NCBI GenBank assembly: GCA_963678705.1
Contig: CAVMBN010000135.1
Location: forward strand, 1 to 64,000
Origin: Panorpa germanica
Lineage: Eukaryota; Arthropoda; Insecta; Mecoptera; Panorpidae
Length of the DNA: 64,000 nt
Reading direction: 5' to 3'
A model generated the notes under the pieces. The model was not told the DNA's origin, ran no database searches, and saw nothing but the letters and a program-made list of their open reading frames with translations. A program made the translations under genes and the position numbers. How positions within the stretch are numbered: the first letter of the stretch is position 1; every line of letters begins with the position of its first letter. Below are positions 1 to 15,000 of this stretch, piece after piece.

Positions 1-3000
1 TTTTTCAAACCGATTACCGTTCCATGAAAAGAGGCAACTATCTAATGGTCGTCCTTAACTCTGGAACATGGTATTCGACAAGGACTGTGTTTCTCACTCG
101 AAAGGTTGTGTAAACGTATGTTTTGTCGAATGATAAAGTGATCCTTGTCGGTGCAAATAGTATAGAACAACTAGAAAGCCGTACTTTTGCTTCTATAGAT
201 AGAATGTGTAGTTTCTTGAAGCTACACAAAATGGCTAGATCTTCAAGTAAAACAAAGATGATGATTCTAGCCTTTAGGAAGAAAGATGAAACTTAACAGA
301 AACAGGGAGAAATACATATTGGTTAACAAAGATGTTAATTTTAATTTGCAACACAAGTGGTACCTATCTACTGTGTTTGTGTGATTGGCTCTTGCTACTT
401 TAGGTGAAAAAAGTGATTAAAAGTGAGAAATTAATTACGGAAAAAAAATAAATATATTATATTATTACTTCTTCTAACGAAAAGTATTTAAGTTTATTTT
501 ATTATTGTGCTAATTTAATCTAAAATAAGTTTTTTAAAAATGTTTGACAGTTGGAAACCAGTGTTGAAAAATATAACTAAATATATATATGACGCGTACA
601 CGCCGTCTTATTAAAATAACCTAAAAACTGTAACTTTGCCGTTTTTGAGATAAGACAATAATAAGTGCGATAGACAAAGAAATTGATAACAATTAGGTTA
701 GTGTTAGTGCTAAAACATCAACTGGTTAGGAAATTCAAGAAATCTGTAGACCTATATAAGGAATACCTCATATAAACACTACAAATATACGGAAAACAAA
801 AGGTTGCTGCTGACTATCAAGTAAGTCAAATAACATTAACTATAAATAATATTAATACATAACAGTTAGTTTATTCTCGTATAAAAGCGAGTTTTAAATA
901 ATAAAGAGAGTGTATTAATTGTTATAAGTAAACAATATATATGGTTTTCTTGAAAATTGTGACTGATTGTTCATGAACAATCACACTATACTAAGATAAC
1001 GCAAAAAAAAAATAACTTGTCGCATATTATAATACTATACACAATTGATAGAAATTCCAGGGTGCCTTTAATAATTTCTGGTGGCCAAGTGCCCTTCGAA
1101 GAATGAGGTCTGCAAAAATCTCTAGAAACGTCTACTGCACTATGAAGAACTATATTTATTGCTAAACATTAATTTAACAAACCGATTACCGTTTCATGAA
1201 CAAAGGCAACTATCTAATGGTTGTCCTCAACTCTGGAACATGGTATTCGACGAAGACAGTGTTTCTCACTCGAAAGGTTGTGTAAACGTATGTTTTGTCG
1301 AATGATAAAGTAATTCTTGTCGGTGCAAATAGTATAGAACAACTAGAAAGCCGTTCTTTAGCTTCTATAGATAAAATGTGTAGTTTCTTGAAGCTACACA
1401 AATTAGCTATATCTTCAAGTAAAACAAAAATAATGATCCTTGCCTTTGGCAAGACATATGGGACTTAACAGAAACAGAAAGAACTACATATTAGTTAACA
1501 AAGACGTTAATTTTGATTGGCAACACAAGTGGTACCTATCTACTGTGTGTGTGTGATCGGCTCCTGCTACTTTAGGTGAAAAAAGTGATTAAAAGTGAGA
1601 AATTAATTACGGAAAAAAATTAAATATATTATATAAATACTTCTTCTAACGAAAAGTATTTAAGTTTATTTTAATATTGTGCTAATTTAGTCTAAAATAA
1701 GTGTTTTTTAAAAATGTTTGACAGTTGGAAACCAGTGTTGAAAAATATAACTAAATATATATATGACGCGTACACGCGGTCTTATGAAAATAACCTTAAA
1801 ACTGTAACTTTGGCGTTTTTGAGATAAAACAATAATAAGTGCGATAGTTAAAGAAATTTATAATAATTAGGTTAGTGTTAGTGCTAAAACATTAATTGAT
1901 TAGAAAATTCAAGAAATCTGTAGACCTATATAAGGAAGACCTCATATAAACACTACAAATATACGGAAAACAAAAGGTTGCTGCTCACTATCAAGTAAGT
2001 CAAATAACATTAACAATAAATAATATTAATACATAACAATTAGTTTATACGCGTATAAAAGCGAGTTTTCTAATAATAAAGAGAGTGTATTAATTGTTAT
2101 AAGTAAATAATATATATGGTTTTCTTGAAAATTGTGACTGATTGTTTATGAACAATCACACTATACCAAGATAACGCAAAAAAATCATAACTTGTCGCAT
2201 ATTATAATACTATATAGAATTTATAGAAATTCCAGGGTGCCTTCAATAATGTCTGGTGGCCAAGTGCCCTTCGAGAAATTAGGCCAGTAAAAATCTCTAG
2301 GAACGTCTACAGCACTATGGAGAACTATATTCATTGTTAAACATTAATTTTACAAACCGATTACCGTTCCATGAAAAGAGGCAACTATCTAATGGTTGTC
2401 CTCAACTCTGGAACATGGTATTCGACGAGGACTGTGTTTCTCACTCGAAAGGTTGTGTAAACGTATGTTTTGTCAAATGATAAAGTAATCCTTGTCGGTG
2501 CAAATAGTATAGAACAACTAGGAAGCCGTTCTTCAGCTTCTATAAATAAAATGTGTAGTTTCTTGAAGCTACACAAAATGGCTATATCTTCAAGTAAAAC
2601 AAAAAAGATGATCCTAGCCTTTGGCAAGACAGATGAAACTTAACAGAAACAGGAAGAACTACATATTGGTTAACAAAGACGTTAATTTTGATTTGCAACA
2701 CAAGTGGTACCTATCTACTGTGTGTGTGTGATCGGCTCCTACTACTTTAGGTAAAAAGAGTGATTAAAAGTGAGAAACTAATTACGGAAAAAAATTAAAT
2801 ATATTATATAAATACTTCTTCTAACGAAAAGTATTTAAGTTTATTTTAATATTGTGCTAATTTAATCTAAAATAAGTGTTTTTAAAAATGTTTGACAGTT
2901 AAAAACCAGTGTTGAAAAAATATAACTAAATATATATATGACGCGTACACGCCGTCCTATAAAAATAACCTAAAAACTGTAACTTTGCCGTTTTTGAGAT

Positions 3001-6000
3001 AAGACAATAATAAGTGCGATAGACAAAGAAATTGATAACAATTAGGTTAGTGTTAGTGCTAAAACCACAACTGGTTAGGAAATTCAAGAAATCTGTAGAC
3101 CTATATAAGGAATACCTCATATAAACACTACAAATACACGGAAAACAAAAGGTTGCTGCTCACTATCAAGTAAGTCAAATAACATTAACTATAAATAATA
3201 TTAATACATAACAATTAGTTTATTCTCGTATAAAAGCGAGTTTCAAATAATAAAGAGAGTGTATTAATTGTTATAAGTAAACAATATATATAGTTTTTTT
3301 GAAAATTGTGACTGATTGTTCATATACAATCACACTATACCAAGATAACGCAAAAAAAAACATAACTTGTCGCATATTATAATACTATATAGAATTTATA
3401 GAAATTCCAGGGTGCCTTTATTATTGCCTAGTGGCCAAGTGCCTTTCGAAGAATTAGGCCAGCAAAAATCTCTAGAAACGTCTACTGCACTATGAAGAAC
3501 TATATTCATTGTTAAACATTAATTTTACAAAGCGATTACCGTTCCATGAAAAAAAGCAACTATCTAATGGTTGTCCTCAACTCTGGAACATGGTATTCGA
3601 CGAGGACTGTGTTTCTCACTCGAAAGGATGTGTAAACGTATGTTTTGTCAAATGATAAAGTGATCCTTGTCGGTGCAAATAGTATAGAACAACTAGAAAG
3701 CCGTACTTTGGCTTCTATAGATAAAATGTGTAGACATATGGGACTTAACAGAAACAGAAAGAACTACATATTAGTTAACAAAGACGTTAATTTTGATTGG
3801 CAACACAAGTGGTACCTATCTACTGTGTGTGTGTGATCGGCTCCTGCTACTTAAGGTGAAAAAAGTGATTAAAAGTGAGAAATTAATTACAGAAAAAAAT
3901 TAAATATATTATATAAATACTTCTTCTAACGAAAAGTATTTAAGTTAATTTTAATATTGTGCTAATTTAGTCTAAAATAAGTGTTTTAAAAAGGTTTGAC
4001 AGTTGAAAACCAGTGTTGAAAAATATAACTAAATATATATATGACGCGTACACGCGGTCGTATGAAAATAACCTTAAAACTGTAACTTTGGCGTTTTTGA
4101 GATAAAACAATAATAAGTGCGATAGACAAAGAAATTGATAATAATTAGGTTAGTGTTAGTGCTAAAACATTAATTAGTTAGGAAATTCAAGAAATCTGTA
4201 GACCTATATAAGGAAGACCTCATATAAAAACTACAAATATACGGAGAACAAAAGGTTGCTGCTCACTATCAAGTAAGTCAAATAACATAAACTATAAATA
4301 ATATTAATACATAACAATTAGTTTATACGCGTATAAAAGCGAGTTTTCTAATAATAAAGAGAGTGTATTAATTGTTATAAGTAAACAATATATATGGTTT
4401 TCTTAAAAATTGTGACTGACTGTTAATAAACAATCCCACTATACCAAGATAACGCAAAAATGTCATAACTTGTCGCATATTATAATACTATATAGAATTT
4501 ATAGAAATTCCAGGGTGCCTTCAATAATGTCTGGTGGCCAAGTGCCCTTCAAAGAATTAGGCCTGCAAAAATCTCTAGGAAATCCTACAGCACTATGGAG
4601 AACTATATTCATTGTTAAACATTAATTTTTTCAAACCGATTACCGTTCCATGAAAAGAGGCAACTATCTAATGGTCGTCCTTAACTCTGGAATATGGTAT
4701 TCGACAAGGACTGTGTTTCTCACTCGAAAGGTTGTGTAAACGTATGTTTTGTAGAATGATAAAGTGATCCTTGTCGGTGCAAATAGTATAGAACAACTAG
4801 AAAGCCGTACTTTTGCTTCTATAGATAGAATGTGTAGTTTCTTGAAGCTACACAAAATGGCTATATCTTCAAGTAAAACAAAGATGATGATTCTAGCCTT
4901 TAGGAAGAAAGATGAAACTTAACAGAAACAGGGAGAAATACATATTGGTTAACAAAGATGTTAATTTTAATTTGCAACACAAGTGGTACCTATCTACTGT
5001 GTTTGTGTGATTGGCTCTTGCTACTTTAGGTGAAAAAAGTGATTAAAAGTGAGAAATTAATTACGGAAAAAAAATAAATATATTATATTATTACTTCTTC
5101 TAACGAAAAGTATTTAAGTTTATTTTATTATTGTGCTAATTTAATCTAAAATAAGTTTTTTAAAAATGTTTGACAGTTGGAAACCAGTGTTGAAAAATAT
5201 AACTAAATATATATATGACGCGTACACGCCGTCTTATTAAAATAACCTAAAAACTGTAACTTTGCCGTTTTTGAGATAAGACAATAATAAGTGCGATAGA
5301 CAAAGAAATTGATAACAATTAGGTTAGTGTTAGTGCTAAAACATCAACTGGTTAGGAAATTCAAGAAATCTGTAGACCTATATAAGGAATACCTCATATA
5401 AACACTACAAATATACGGAAAACAAAAGGTTGCTGCTCACTATCAAGTAAGTCAAATAACATTAACTATAAATAATATTAATACATAACAGTTAGTTTAT
5501 TCTCGTATAAAAGCGAGTTTTAAATAATAAAGAGAGTGTATTAATTGTTATAAGTAAACAATATATATGGTTTTCTTGAAAATTGTGACTGATTGTTCAT
5601 GAAAAATCACACTATACTAAGATAACGCAAAAAAAAAATAACTTGTCGCATATTATAATACTATACACAATTGATAGAAATTCCAGGGTGCCTTTAATAA
5701 TTTCTGGTGGCCAAGTGCCCTTCGAAGAATGAGGTCTGCAAAAATCTCTAGAAACGTCTACTGCACTATGAAGAACTATATTCATTGCTAAACATTAATT
5801 TAACAAACCGATTACCGTTTCATGAACAAAGGCAACTATCTAATGGTTGTCCTCAACTCTGGAACATGGTATTCGACGAAGACAGTGTTTCTCACTCGAA
5901 AGGTTGTGTAAACGTATGTTTTGTCGAATGATAAAGTGATTCTTGTCGGTGCAAATAGTATAGAACAACTAGAAAGCCGTTCTTTAGCTTCTATAGATAA

Positions 6001-9000
6001 AATGTGTAGTTTCTTGAAGCTACACAAATTAGCTATATCTTCAAGTAAAACAAAAATAATGATGCTTGCCTTTGGCAAGACATATGGGACTTAACAAAAA
6101 CAGAAAGAACTACATATTAGTTAACAAAGACGTTAATTTTGATTGGCAACACAAGTGGTACCTATCTACTGTGTGTGTGTGATCGGCTCCTGCTACTTTA
6201 GGTGAAAAAAGTGATTAAAAGTGAGAAATTAATTACGGAAAAAAATTAAATATATTATATAAATACTTCTTCTAACGAAAAGTATTTAAGTTTATTTTAA
6301 TATTGTGCTAATTTAGTCTAAAATAAGTGTTTTTAAAAATGTTTGACAGTTGGAAACCAGTGTTGAAAAATATAACTAAATATATATATGACGCGTACAC
6401 GCGGTCTTATGAAAATAACCTTAAAACTGTAACTTTGGCGTTTTTGAGATAAAACAATAATAAGTGCGATAGACAAAGAAATTGATAATAATTAGGTTAG
6501 TGTTAGTGCTAAAACATTAATTAGTTAGGAAATTCAAGAAATCTGTAGACCTATATAAGGAAGACCTCATATAAACACTACAAATATACGGAAAACAAAA
6601 GGTTGCTGCTCACTATCAAGTAAGTCAAATTACATTAACAATAAATAATATTAATACATAACAATTAGTTTATACGCGTATAAAAGCGAGTTTTCTAATA
6701 ATAAAGAGAGTGTATTAATTGTTATAAGTAAATAATATATATGGTTTTCTTGAAAATTGTGACTGATTGTTCATGAACAATCACACTATACCAAGATAAC
6801 GCAAAAAAATCATAACTTGTCGCATATTATAATACTATATAGAATTTATAGAAATTCCAGGGTGCCTTCAATAATGTCTGGTGGCCAAGTGCCCTTCAAA
6901 GAATTAGGCCTGCAAAAATCTCTAGGAACGCCTACAGCACTATGGAGAACTATATTCATTGTTAAACATTAATTTTACAAACCGATTACCGTTCCATGAA
7001 AAGAGGCAACTATCTAATGGTCGTCCTTAACTCTGGAACATGGTATTCGACAAGGACTGTGTTTCTCACTCGAAAGGTTGTGTAAACGTATGTTTTGTCG
7101 AATGATAAAGTGATCCTTGTCGGTGCAAATAGTATAGAACAACTAGAAAGCCGTACTTTTGCTTCTATAGATAGAATGTGTAGTTTCTTGAAGCTACACA
7201 AAATAGCTATATCTTCAAGTAAAACAAAGATGATGATTCTAGCCTTTAGGAAGAAAGATGTAACTTAACAGAAACAGGGAGAAATACATATTGGTTAACA
7301 AAGATGTTAATTTTAATTTGCAACACAAGTGGTACCTATCTACTGTGTTTGTGTGATTGGCTCTTGCTACTTTAGGTGAAAAAAGTGATTAAAAGTGAGA
7401 AATTAATTACGGAAAAAAAATAAATATATTATATTATTACTTCTTCTAACGAAAAGTATTTAAGTTTATTTTAATATTGTGCTAATTTAATCTAAAATAA
7501 GTTTTTTAAAAATGTTTGACAGTTGGAAACCAGTGTTGAAAAATATAACTAAATATATATATGACGCGTACACGCCGTCTTATTAAAATAACCTAAAAAC
7601 TGTAACTTTGCCGTTTTTAAGATAAGACAATAATAAGTGCGATAGACAAAGAAATTGATAACAATTAGGTTAGTGTTAGTGCTAAAACATCAACTGGTTA
7701 GGAAATTCAAGAAATCTGTAGACCTATATAAGGAATACCTCATATAAACACTACAAATATACGGAAAACAAAAGGTTGCTGCTCACTATCAAGTAAGTCA
7801 AATAACATTAACTATAAATAATATTAATACATAACAGTTAGTTTATTCTCGTATAAAAGCGAGTTTTAAATAATAAAGAGAGTGTATTAATTGTTATAAG
7901 TAAACAATATATATGGTTTTCTTAAAAATTGTGACTGATTGTTCATGAACAATCACACTATACCAAGATAACGCAAAAAAAAAATAACTTGTCGCATATT
8001 ATAATACTATACACAATTGATAGAAATTCCAGGGTGCCTTTAATAATTTCTGGTGGCCAAGTGCCCTTCGAAGAATGAGGTCTGCAAAAATATCTAGAAA
8101 CGTCTACTGCACTATGAAGAACTATATTCATTGCTAAACATTAATTTACCAAACCGATTACCGTTTCATGAACAAAGGCAACTATCTAATGGTTGTCCTC
8201 AACTCTGGAACATGGTATTCGACGAAGACAGTGTTTCTCACTCGAAAGGTTGTGTAAACGTATGTTTTGTCGAATGATAAAGTGATTCTTGTCGGTGCAA
8301 ATAGTATAGAACAACTAGAAAGCCGTTCTTTAGCTTCTATAGATAAAATGTGTAGTTTCTTGAAGCTACACAAATTAGCTATATCTTCAAGTAAAACAAA
8401 AATAATGATCCTTGCCTTTGGCAAGACATATGGGACTTAACAAAAACAAAGAGAACTACATATTAGTTAACAAAGACGTTAATTTTGATTGGCAACACAA
8501 GTGGTACCTATCTACTGTGTGTGTGTGATCGGCTCCTGCTACTTTAGGTGAAAAAAGTGATTAAAAGTGAGAAATTAATTACGGAAAAAAATTAAATATA
8601 TTATATAAATACTTCTTCTAACGAAAAGTATTTAAGTTTATTTTAATATTGTGCTAATTTAGTCTAAAATAAGTGTTTTTAAAAATGTTTGACAGTTGGA
8701 AACCAGTGTTGAAAAATATAACTAAATATATATATGACGCGTACACGCGGTCTTATGAAAATAACCTTAAAACTGTAACTTTGGCGTTTTTGAGATAAAA
8801 CAATAATAAGTGCGATAGTTAAAGAAATTTATAATAATTAAGTTAGTGTTAGTGCTAAAACATTAATTGGTTAGAAAATTCAAGAAATCTGTAGACCTAT
8901 ATAAGGAAGACCTCATATAAACACTACAAATATACGGAAAACAAAAGGTTGCTGCTCACTATCAAGTAAGTCAAATAACATTAACAATAAATAATATTAA

Positions 9001-11788
9001 TACATAACAATTAGTTTATACGCGTATAAAAGCGAGTTTTCTAATAATAAAGAGAGTGTATTAATTGTTATAAGTAAATAATATATATGGTTTTCTTGAA
9101 AATTGTGACTGATTGTTCATGAACAATCACACTATACCAAGATAACGCAAAAAAATCATAACTTGTCGCATATTATAATACTATATAGAATTTATAGAAA
9201 TTCCAGGGTGCCTTCAATAATGTCTGGTGGCCAAGTGCCCTTCGAGGAATTAGGCCAGTAAAAATCTCTAGGAACGTCTACAGCACTATGGAGAACTATA
9301 TTTATTGTTAAACATTAATTTTACAAACCGATTACCGTTCCATGAAAAGAGGCAACTATCTAATGGTTGTCCTCAACTCTGGAACATGGTATTCGACGAG
9401 GACTGTGTTTCTCACTCGAAAGGTTGTGTAAACGTATGTTTTGTCAAATGATAAAGTAATCCTTGTCGGTGCAAATAGTATAGAACAACTAGAAAGCCGT
9501 TCTTCAGCTTCTATAAATAAAATGTGTAGTTTCTTAAAGCTACACAAAATGGCTATATCTTCAAGTAAAACAAAGATGATGATCCTAGCCTTTGGCAAGA
9601 CAGATGAAACTTAACAGAAACAGGAAGAACTACATATTAATTAACAAAGACGTTAATTTTGATTTGCAACACAAGTGGTACCTATCTACTGTGTGTGTGT
9701 GATCGGCTCCTACTACTTTAGGTAAAAAGAGTGATTAAAAGTGAGAAACTAGTTATGGAAAAAAATTAAATATATTATATAAATACTTCTTCTAACGAAA
9801 AGTATTTAAGTTTATTATAATATTGTGCTAATTTAATCTAAAATAAGTGTTTTTAAAAATGTTTGACAGTTGGAAACCAGTGTTGAAAAATATAACTAAA
9901 TATATATATATGACGCGTACACGCGGTCTTATGAAAATAACCTTAAAACTGTAACTTTGTCTTTTTTGAGATAAAACAATAATAAGTGCGATAGACAAAG
10001 AAATTGTTAACAATTAGGTGAGTGTTAGTGCTAAAACATTAACTGGTTAAGAAATTCAAGAAATCTGTAGACCTATATAAGGAAGACCTCATATAAGCAC
10101 TACAAATATACGGAAAACAAAAGGTTGCTGCTCACTTTCAAGTAAGTCAAATAACATCAACTATAAATAATATTAATACATGAAAATTAGTTTATACTCG
10201 TATAAAAGCGAGTTTCAAATAATAAAGAAAGTGTATTAATTGTTATAAGTAAACAATATATATGGTTTTCTTGCAAATTGTGACTGATTGTTCATGAACA
10301 ATCACACTATACCAAGATAACGCAAAAAAAAATAACTTGTCGCATATTATAATACTATACACAATTGATAGAAATTCCAGGGTGCCTTTAATAATGTCTG
10401 GTGGCCAAGTGCCCTTCGAAGAATGAGGTCTGCAAAAATCTCTAGAAACGTCTACTGCACTATGGAGAACTATATTCATTGCTAAACATTAATTTAACAA
10501 ACCGATTACCTTTTTATAAACAGAGGCAACTATCTAATGGTTGTCCTTAACTCTGAAATATGGTATTCGACGAGGACTGGGTTCCTCACTCGAAAGGTTG
10601 TGTAAACGTATGTTTTGTCGAATGATAAAGTGATTCTTGTCGGTGCAAATAATGTAGAACAACTAGAAAGCCGTTCTTTAGCTTCTATAGATAAAATGTG
10701 TAGTTTCTTGAAGCTACACAAAATGGCTATATCTTCAAGTAAAACAAAGATAATGATCCTTGCCTTTGGCAAGACAGATTGGACTTAACAGAACAAAAAA
10801 GAACTACATATTAGTTAACAAAGACGTTTATTTTGATTGGCAACACAAGTGGTACCTATCTACTGTGTGTGTGTGATCGGCTCCTGCTACTTTATGTGAA
10901 AAAAGTAATTAAAAGTGAAAAATTAATTACGGAAAAAAATTAAATATAATATATAAATACTTCCTCTAACGAAAAGTATTTAAGTTTATTTGAATATTGT
11001 GCTTATTTAATCTAAAATAAGTGTTTTTAAAAATGTTTGACAGTTGGAAACCAGTGTTAAAAAATATAACTAAATATATATATATGACGCGTACACGCGG
11101 TCTTATAAAAATAACCTCAAAACTCTAACTTTGTCGTTTTTGAGATAAAACAATAATTAGTGCGATAGACAAAAAAATTGATAATAATTAGATTATTGTT
11201 AGTTCTAAAACATTAACTGGTTAGCAAATTCAAGAAATCTGTAGACCTATATAAGCAAGACCTCATAGAAACACTACAAATATACGGAAAACAAAAGGCT
11301 GCTGCTCACTATCAAGTAAGTCAAATAACATTAACTATAATTAATATTTATTCATAACAATGAGTTTTTACTCCTATAAAAGCAAGTTTTAAATAATAAA
11401 GAAGGTGTATTAATTGTTATAAGTGAACAATATATATGGTTTTCTTAAAAATTGTGACTGATTGTTCATGAACAATCACACTATACCAAGATAACGGCAA
11501 AAAAAAACATAACTTGTCGCATATTATAATACTATATAGAATTTATAGAAATTTTAGAGTGCCTTTAATAATGTCTGGTGGCTAAGTGCTTTTCGAAGAA
11601 TTAGGCCTGCAAAAATCTATAGGAACGTCTACTGCACTATGGAGAACTATATTTATTGTTAAACATTAATTTTACAAACCGATTACCGTTCCATAAAAAG
11701 AGGCAACTATCTAATGGTTGTCCTCAACTCTGGAACATGGTATTCGACGAGGACTGTGTTTCTCACTCGAAAGGTTGTGTAAACGTAT
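1..11788 (+). repeat. Satellite array, ~1.17-kb monomers (left block)
   Basis: Head-to-tail copies of one AT-rich unit. Anchored on the motif CAAACCG/CAAAGCG, copies start near 6, 1178, 2353, 3528, 4632, 5804, 6978, 8150, 9324, 10498 and 11675, so the period is 1172-1177 bp. The exception is the copy at 3528, which is 1104 bp long because about 70 bp are missing after TGTGTAG. Two versions tend to alternate: one with TTTTACAAACCG followed by CCATGAAAAGAGG, and one with TTTAACAAACCG followed by TCATGAACAAAGG. This gives a partial dimeric (~2.35 kb) higher-order structure. Copies 4632-5804 and 7 kb onwards repeat the variants of the first monomer almost exactly. Every full unit holds a LINE RT relic (see separate entry), a GATTGTTCATGAACAATC palindrome and the hairpin GACGCGTACACGCGGTC. 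No intact gene is seen. Confidence 0.95.
2230..2760 (+). pseudogene. Representative LINE (R1/Jockey-like) reverse transcriptase relic inside each satellite monomer
   Basis: Plus-strand translation in shifting frames gives a recognisable non-LTR retrotransposon RT. FQGAFNNVWWPSAL matches the first palm block. It is followed by ISRNVYSTMENYI and then a stop. Next come RQLSNGCPQ-LWNMVFDEDC, matching the GCPQG...LWN block with a few residues missing, and NDKVILVGANSIEQL, corresponding to the catalytic YADD block with the aspartates lost at a frameshift. The series ends with CSFLKLHKMAISSSKTK, the SKTK block, and RKNYILVNKDVNFDLQHKWYL. Order and spacing follow the family. Stops and frameshifts recur at the same places in other monomers, so the LINE fragment was dead before it was amplified as satellite. 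Clade assignment (R1 or Jockey group) is by eye. Confidence 0.75.
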
Positions 11789-12063
11789 TGGTTAGAAACG
11801 AAATAGTTTCTAAATGTATAATCTTAATTTACTATTGTTAGTTTTAAGATGAAGTATTGACATTATAAATTTTATTGTTATATTTAAGATTTCATGAATA
11901 TTGTTAGTCATAAGACACCAATACATACAAATAATGTCACGCCGCCAGGCGCCACGCTAAGACGTGTCAGAACACGTCTGTCCTATGCTATCCCCACTCC
12001 AAGGGTTTAGCTGAAAACGCATATAATATTTAGATAGAATTCGTACGTCGTAGGAAACACACG
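11789..12063 (+). repeat. Truncated BEL/Pao LTR (5' 275 bp only)
   Basis: Starts TGGTTAGAAACGAAATAG directly after CGTAT, at the same satellite position as the full 5' LTR at 15321. It matches that LTR up to ...GGAAACACACG, then six bases (GAAAAC) and satellite resumes mid-monomer at 12070 (ACTTTAGGTG). It shares the 5' LTR variants, such as GTTTTAAG and CGCCACGCTAAG, rather than those of the 3' LTR. It is therefore a duplicate of the 5' LTR start and not an independent insertion or solo LTR. Confidence 0.9.
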
Positions 12064-12069
12064 GAAAAC

Positions 12070-15000
12070 ACTTTAGGTGAAAAAAGTGATTAAAAGTGAG
12101 AAATTAATTACGGAAAAAAATTAAATATATTATATAAATACTTCTTCTAACGAAAAGTATTTAAGTTTATTTTAATATTGTGCTAATTTAGTCTAAAATA
12201 AGTGTTTTTAAAAATGTTTGACAGTTGGAAACCAGTGTTGAAAAATATAACTAAATATATATATGACGCGTACACGCGGTCTTATGAAAATAACCTTAAA
12301 ACTGTAACTTTGGCGTTTTTGAGATAAAACAATAATAAGTGCGATAGTTAAAGAAATTTATAATAATTAGGTTAGTGTTAGTGCTAAAACATTAATTGGT
12401 TAGGAAATTCAAGAAATCTGTAGACCTATATAAGGAAGACCTCATATAAACACTACAAATATACGGAAAACAAAAGGTTGCTGCTCACTATCAAGTAAGT
12501 CAAATAACATTAACAATAAATAATATTAATACATAACAATTAGTTTATACGCGTATAAAAGCGAGTTTTCTAATAATAAAGAGAGTGTATTAATTGTTAT
12601 AAGTAAATAATATATATGGTTTTCTTGAAAATTGTGACTGATTGTTCATGAACAATCACACTATACCAAGATAACGCAAAAAAATCATAACTTGTCGCAT
12701 ATTATAATACTATATAGAATTTATAGAAATTCCAGGGTGCCTTCAATAATGTCTGGTGGCCAAGTGCCCTTCGAGGAATTAGGCCAGTAAAAATCTCTAG
12801 GAACGTCTACAGCACTATGGAGAACTATATTTATTGTTAAACATTAATTTTACAAACCGATTACCGTTCCATGAAAAGAGGCAACTATCTAATGGTTGTC
12901 CTCAACTCTGGAACATGGTATTCGACGAGGACTGTGTTTCTCACTCGAAAGGTTGTGTAAACGTATGTTTTGTCAAATGATAAAGTAATCCTTGTCGGTG
13001 CAAATACTATAGAACAACTAGAAAGCCGTTCTTCAGCTTCTATAAATAAAATGTGTAGTTTCTTGAAGCTACACAAAATGGCTATATCTTCAAGTAAAAC
13101 AAAGATGATGATCCTAGCCTTTGGCAAGACAGATGAAACTTAACAGAAACAGGAAGAACTACATATTAATTAACAAAGACGTTAATTTTGATTTGCAACA
13201 CAAGTGGTACCTATCTACTGTGTGTGTGTGATCGGCTCCTACTACTTTAGGTAAAAAGAGTGATTAAAAGTGAGAAACTAATTATAGAAAAAAATTAAAT
13301 ATATTATATAAATACTTCTTCTAACGAAAAGTATTTAAGTTTATTATAATATTGTGCTAATTTAATCTAAAATAAGTGTTTTTAAAAATGTTTGACAGTT
13401 GGAAACCAGTGTTGAAAAATATAACTAAATATATATATATGACGCGTACACGCGGTCTTATGAAAATAACCTTAAAACTGTAACTTTGTCTTTTTTGAGA
13501 TAAAACAATAATAAGTGCGATAGACAAAGAAATTGTTAACAATTAGGTGAGTGTTAGTGCTAAAACATTAACTGGTTAAGAAATTCAAGAAATCTGTAGA
13601 CCTATATAAGGAAGACCTCATATAAGCACTACAAATATACGGAAAACAAAAGGTTGCTGCTCACTTTCAAGTAAGTCAAATAACATCAACTATAAATAAT
13701 ATTAATACATAAAAATTAGTTTATACTCGTATAAAAGCGAGTTTCAAATAATAAAGAAAGTGTATTAATTGTTATAAGTAAACAATATATATGGTTTTCT
13801 TGCAAATTGTGACTGATTGTTCATGAACAATCACACTATACCAAGATAACGCAAAAAAAAATAACTTGTCGCATATTATAATACTATACACAATTGATAG
13901 AAATTCCAGGGTGCCTTTAATAATGTCTGGTGGCCAAGTGCCCTTCGAAGAATGAGGTCTGCAAAAATCTCTAGAAACGTCTACTGCACTATGGAGAACT
14001 ATATTCATTGCTAAACATTAATTTAACAAACCGATTACCTTTTCATAAACAGAGGCAACTATCTAATGGTTGTCCTTAACTCTGAAATATGGTATTCGAC
14101 GAGGACTGGGTTCCTCACTCGAAAGGTTGTGTAAACGTATGTTTTGTCGAATGATAAAGTGATTCTTGTCGGTGCAAATAATGTAGAACAACTAGAAAGC
14201 CGTTCTTTAGCTTCTATAGATAAAATGTGTAGTTTCTTGAAGCTACACAAAATGGCTATATCTTCAAGTAAAACAAAGATAATGATCCTTGCCTTTGGCA
14301 AGACAGATTGGACTTAACAAAAAAAAAAAAAAGAACTACATATTAGTTAACAAAGACGTTTATTTTGATTGGCAACACAAGTGGTACCTATCTACTGTGT
14401 GTGTGTGATCGGCTCCTGCTACTTTATGTGAAAAAAGTAATTAAAAGTGAAAAATTAATTACGGAAAAAAATTAAATATAATATATAAATACTTCCTCTA
14501 ACGAAAAGTATTTAAGTTTATTTGAATATTGTGCTTATTTAATCTAAAATAAGTGTTTTTAAAAATGTTTGACAGTTGGAAACCAGTGTTAAAAAATATA
14601 ACTAAATATATATATATGACGCGTACACGCGGTCTTATGAAAATAACCTCAAAACTCTAACTTTGTCGTTTTTGAGATAAAACAATAATTAGTGCGATAG
14701 ACAAAAAAATTGATAATAATTAGATTATTGTTAGTTCTAAAACATTAACTGGTTAGCAAATTCAAGAAATCTGTAGACCTATATAAGCAAGACCTTATAG
14801 AAACACTACAAATATACGGAAAACAAAAGGCTGCTGCTCACTATCAAGTAAGTCAAATAACATTAACTATAATTAATATTTATTCATAACAATGAGTTTT
14901 TACTCCTATAAAAGCAAGTTTTAAATAATAAAGAAGGTGTATTAATTGTTATAAGTGAACAATATATATGGTTTTCTTAAAAATTGTGACTGATTGTTCA

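Noticed and set aside
1-15000. Hammerhead ribozyme in the satellite unit
   Set aside because: Looked for the CTGATGA and GAAA core; not found in the monomers inspected.
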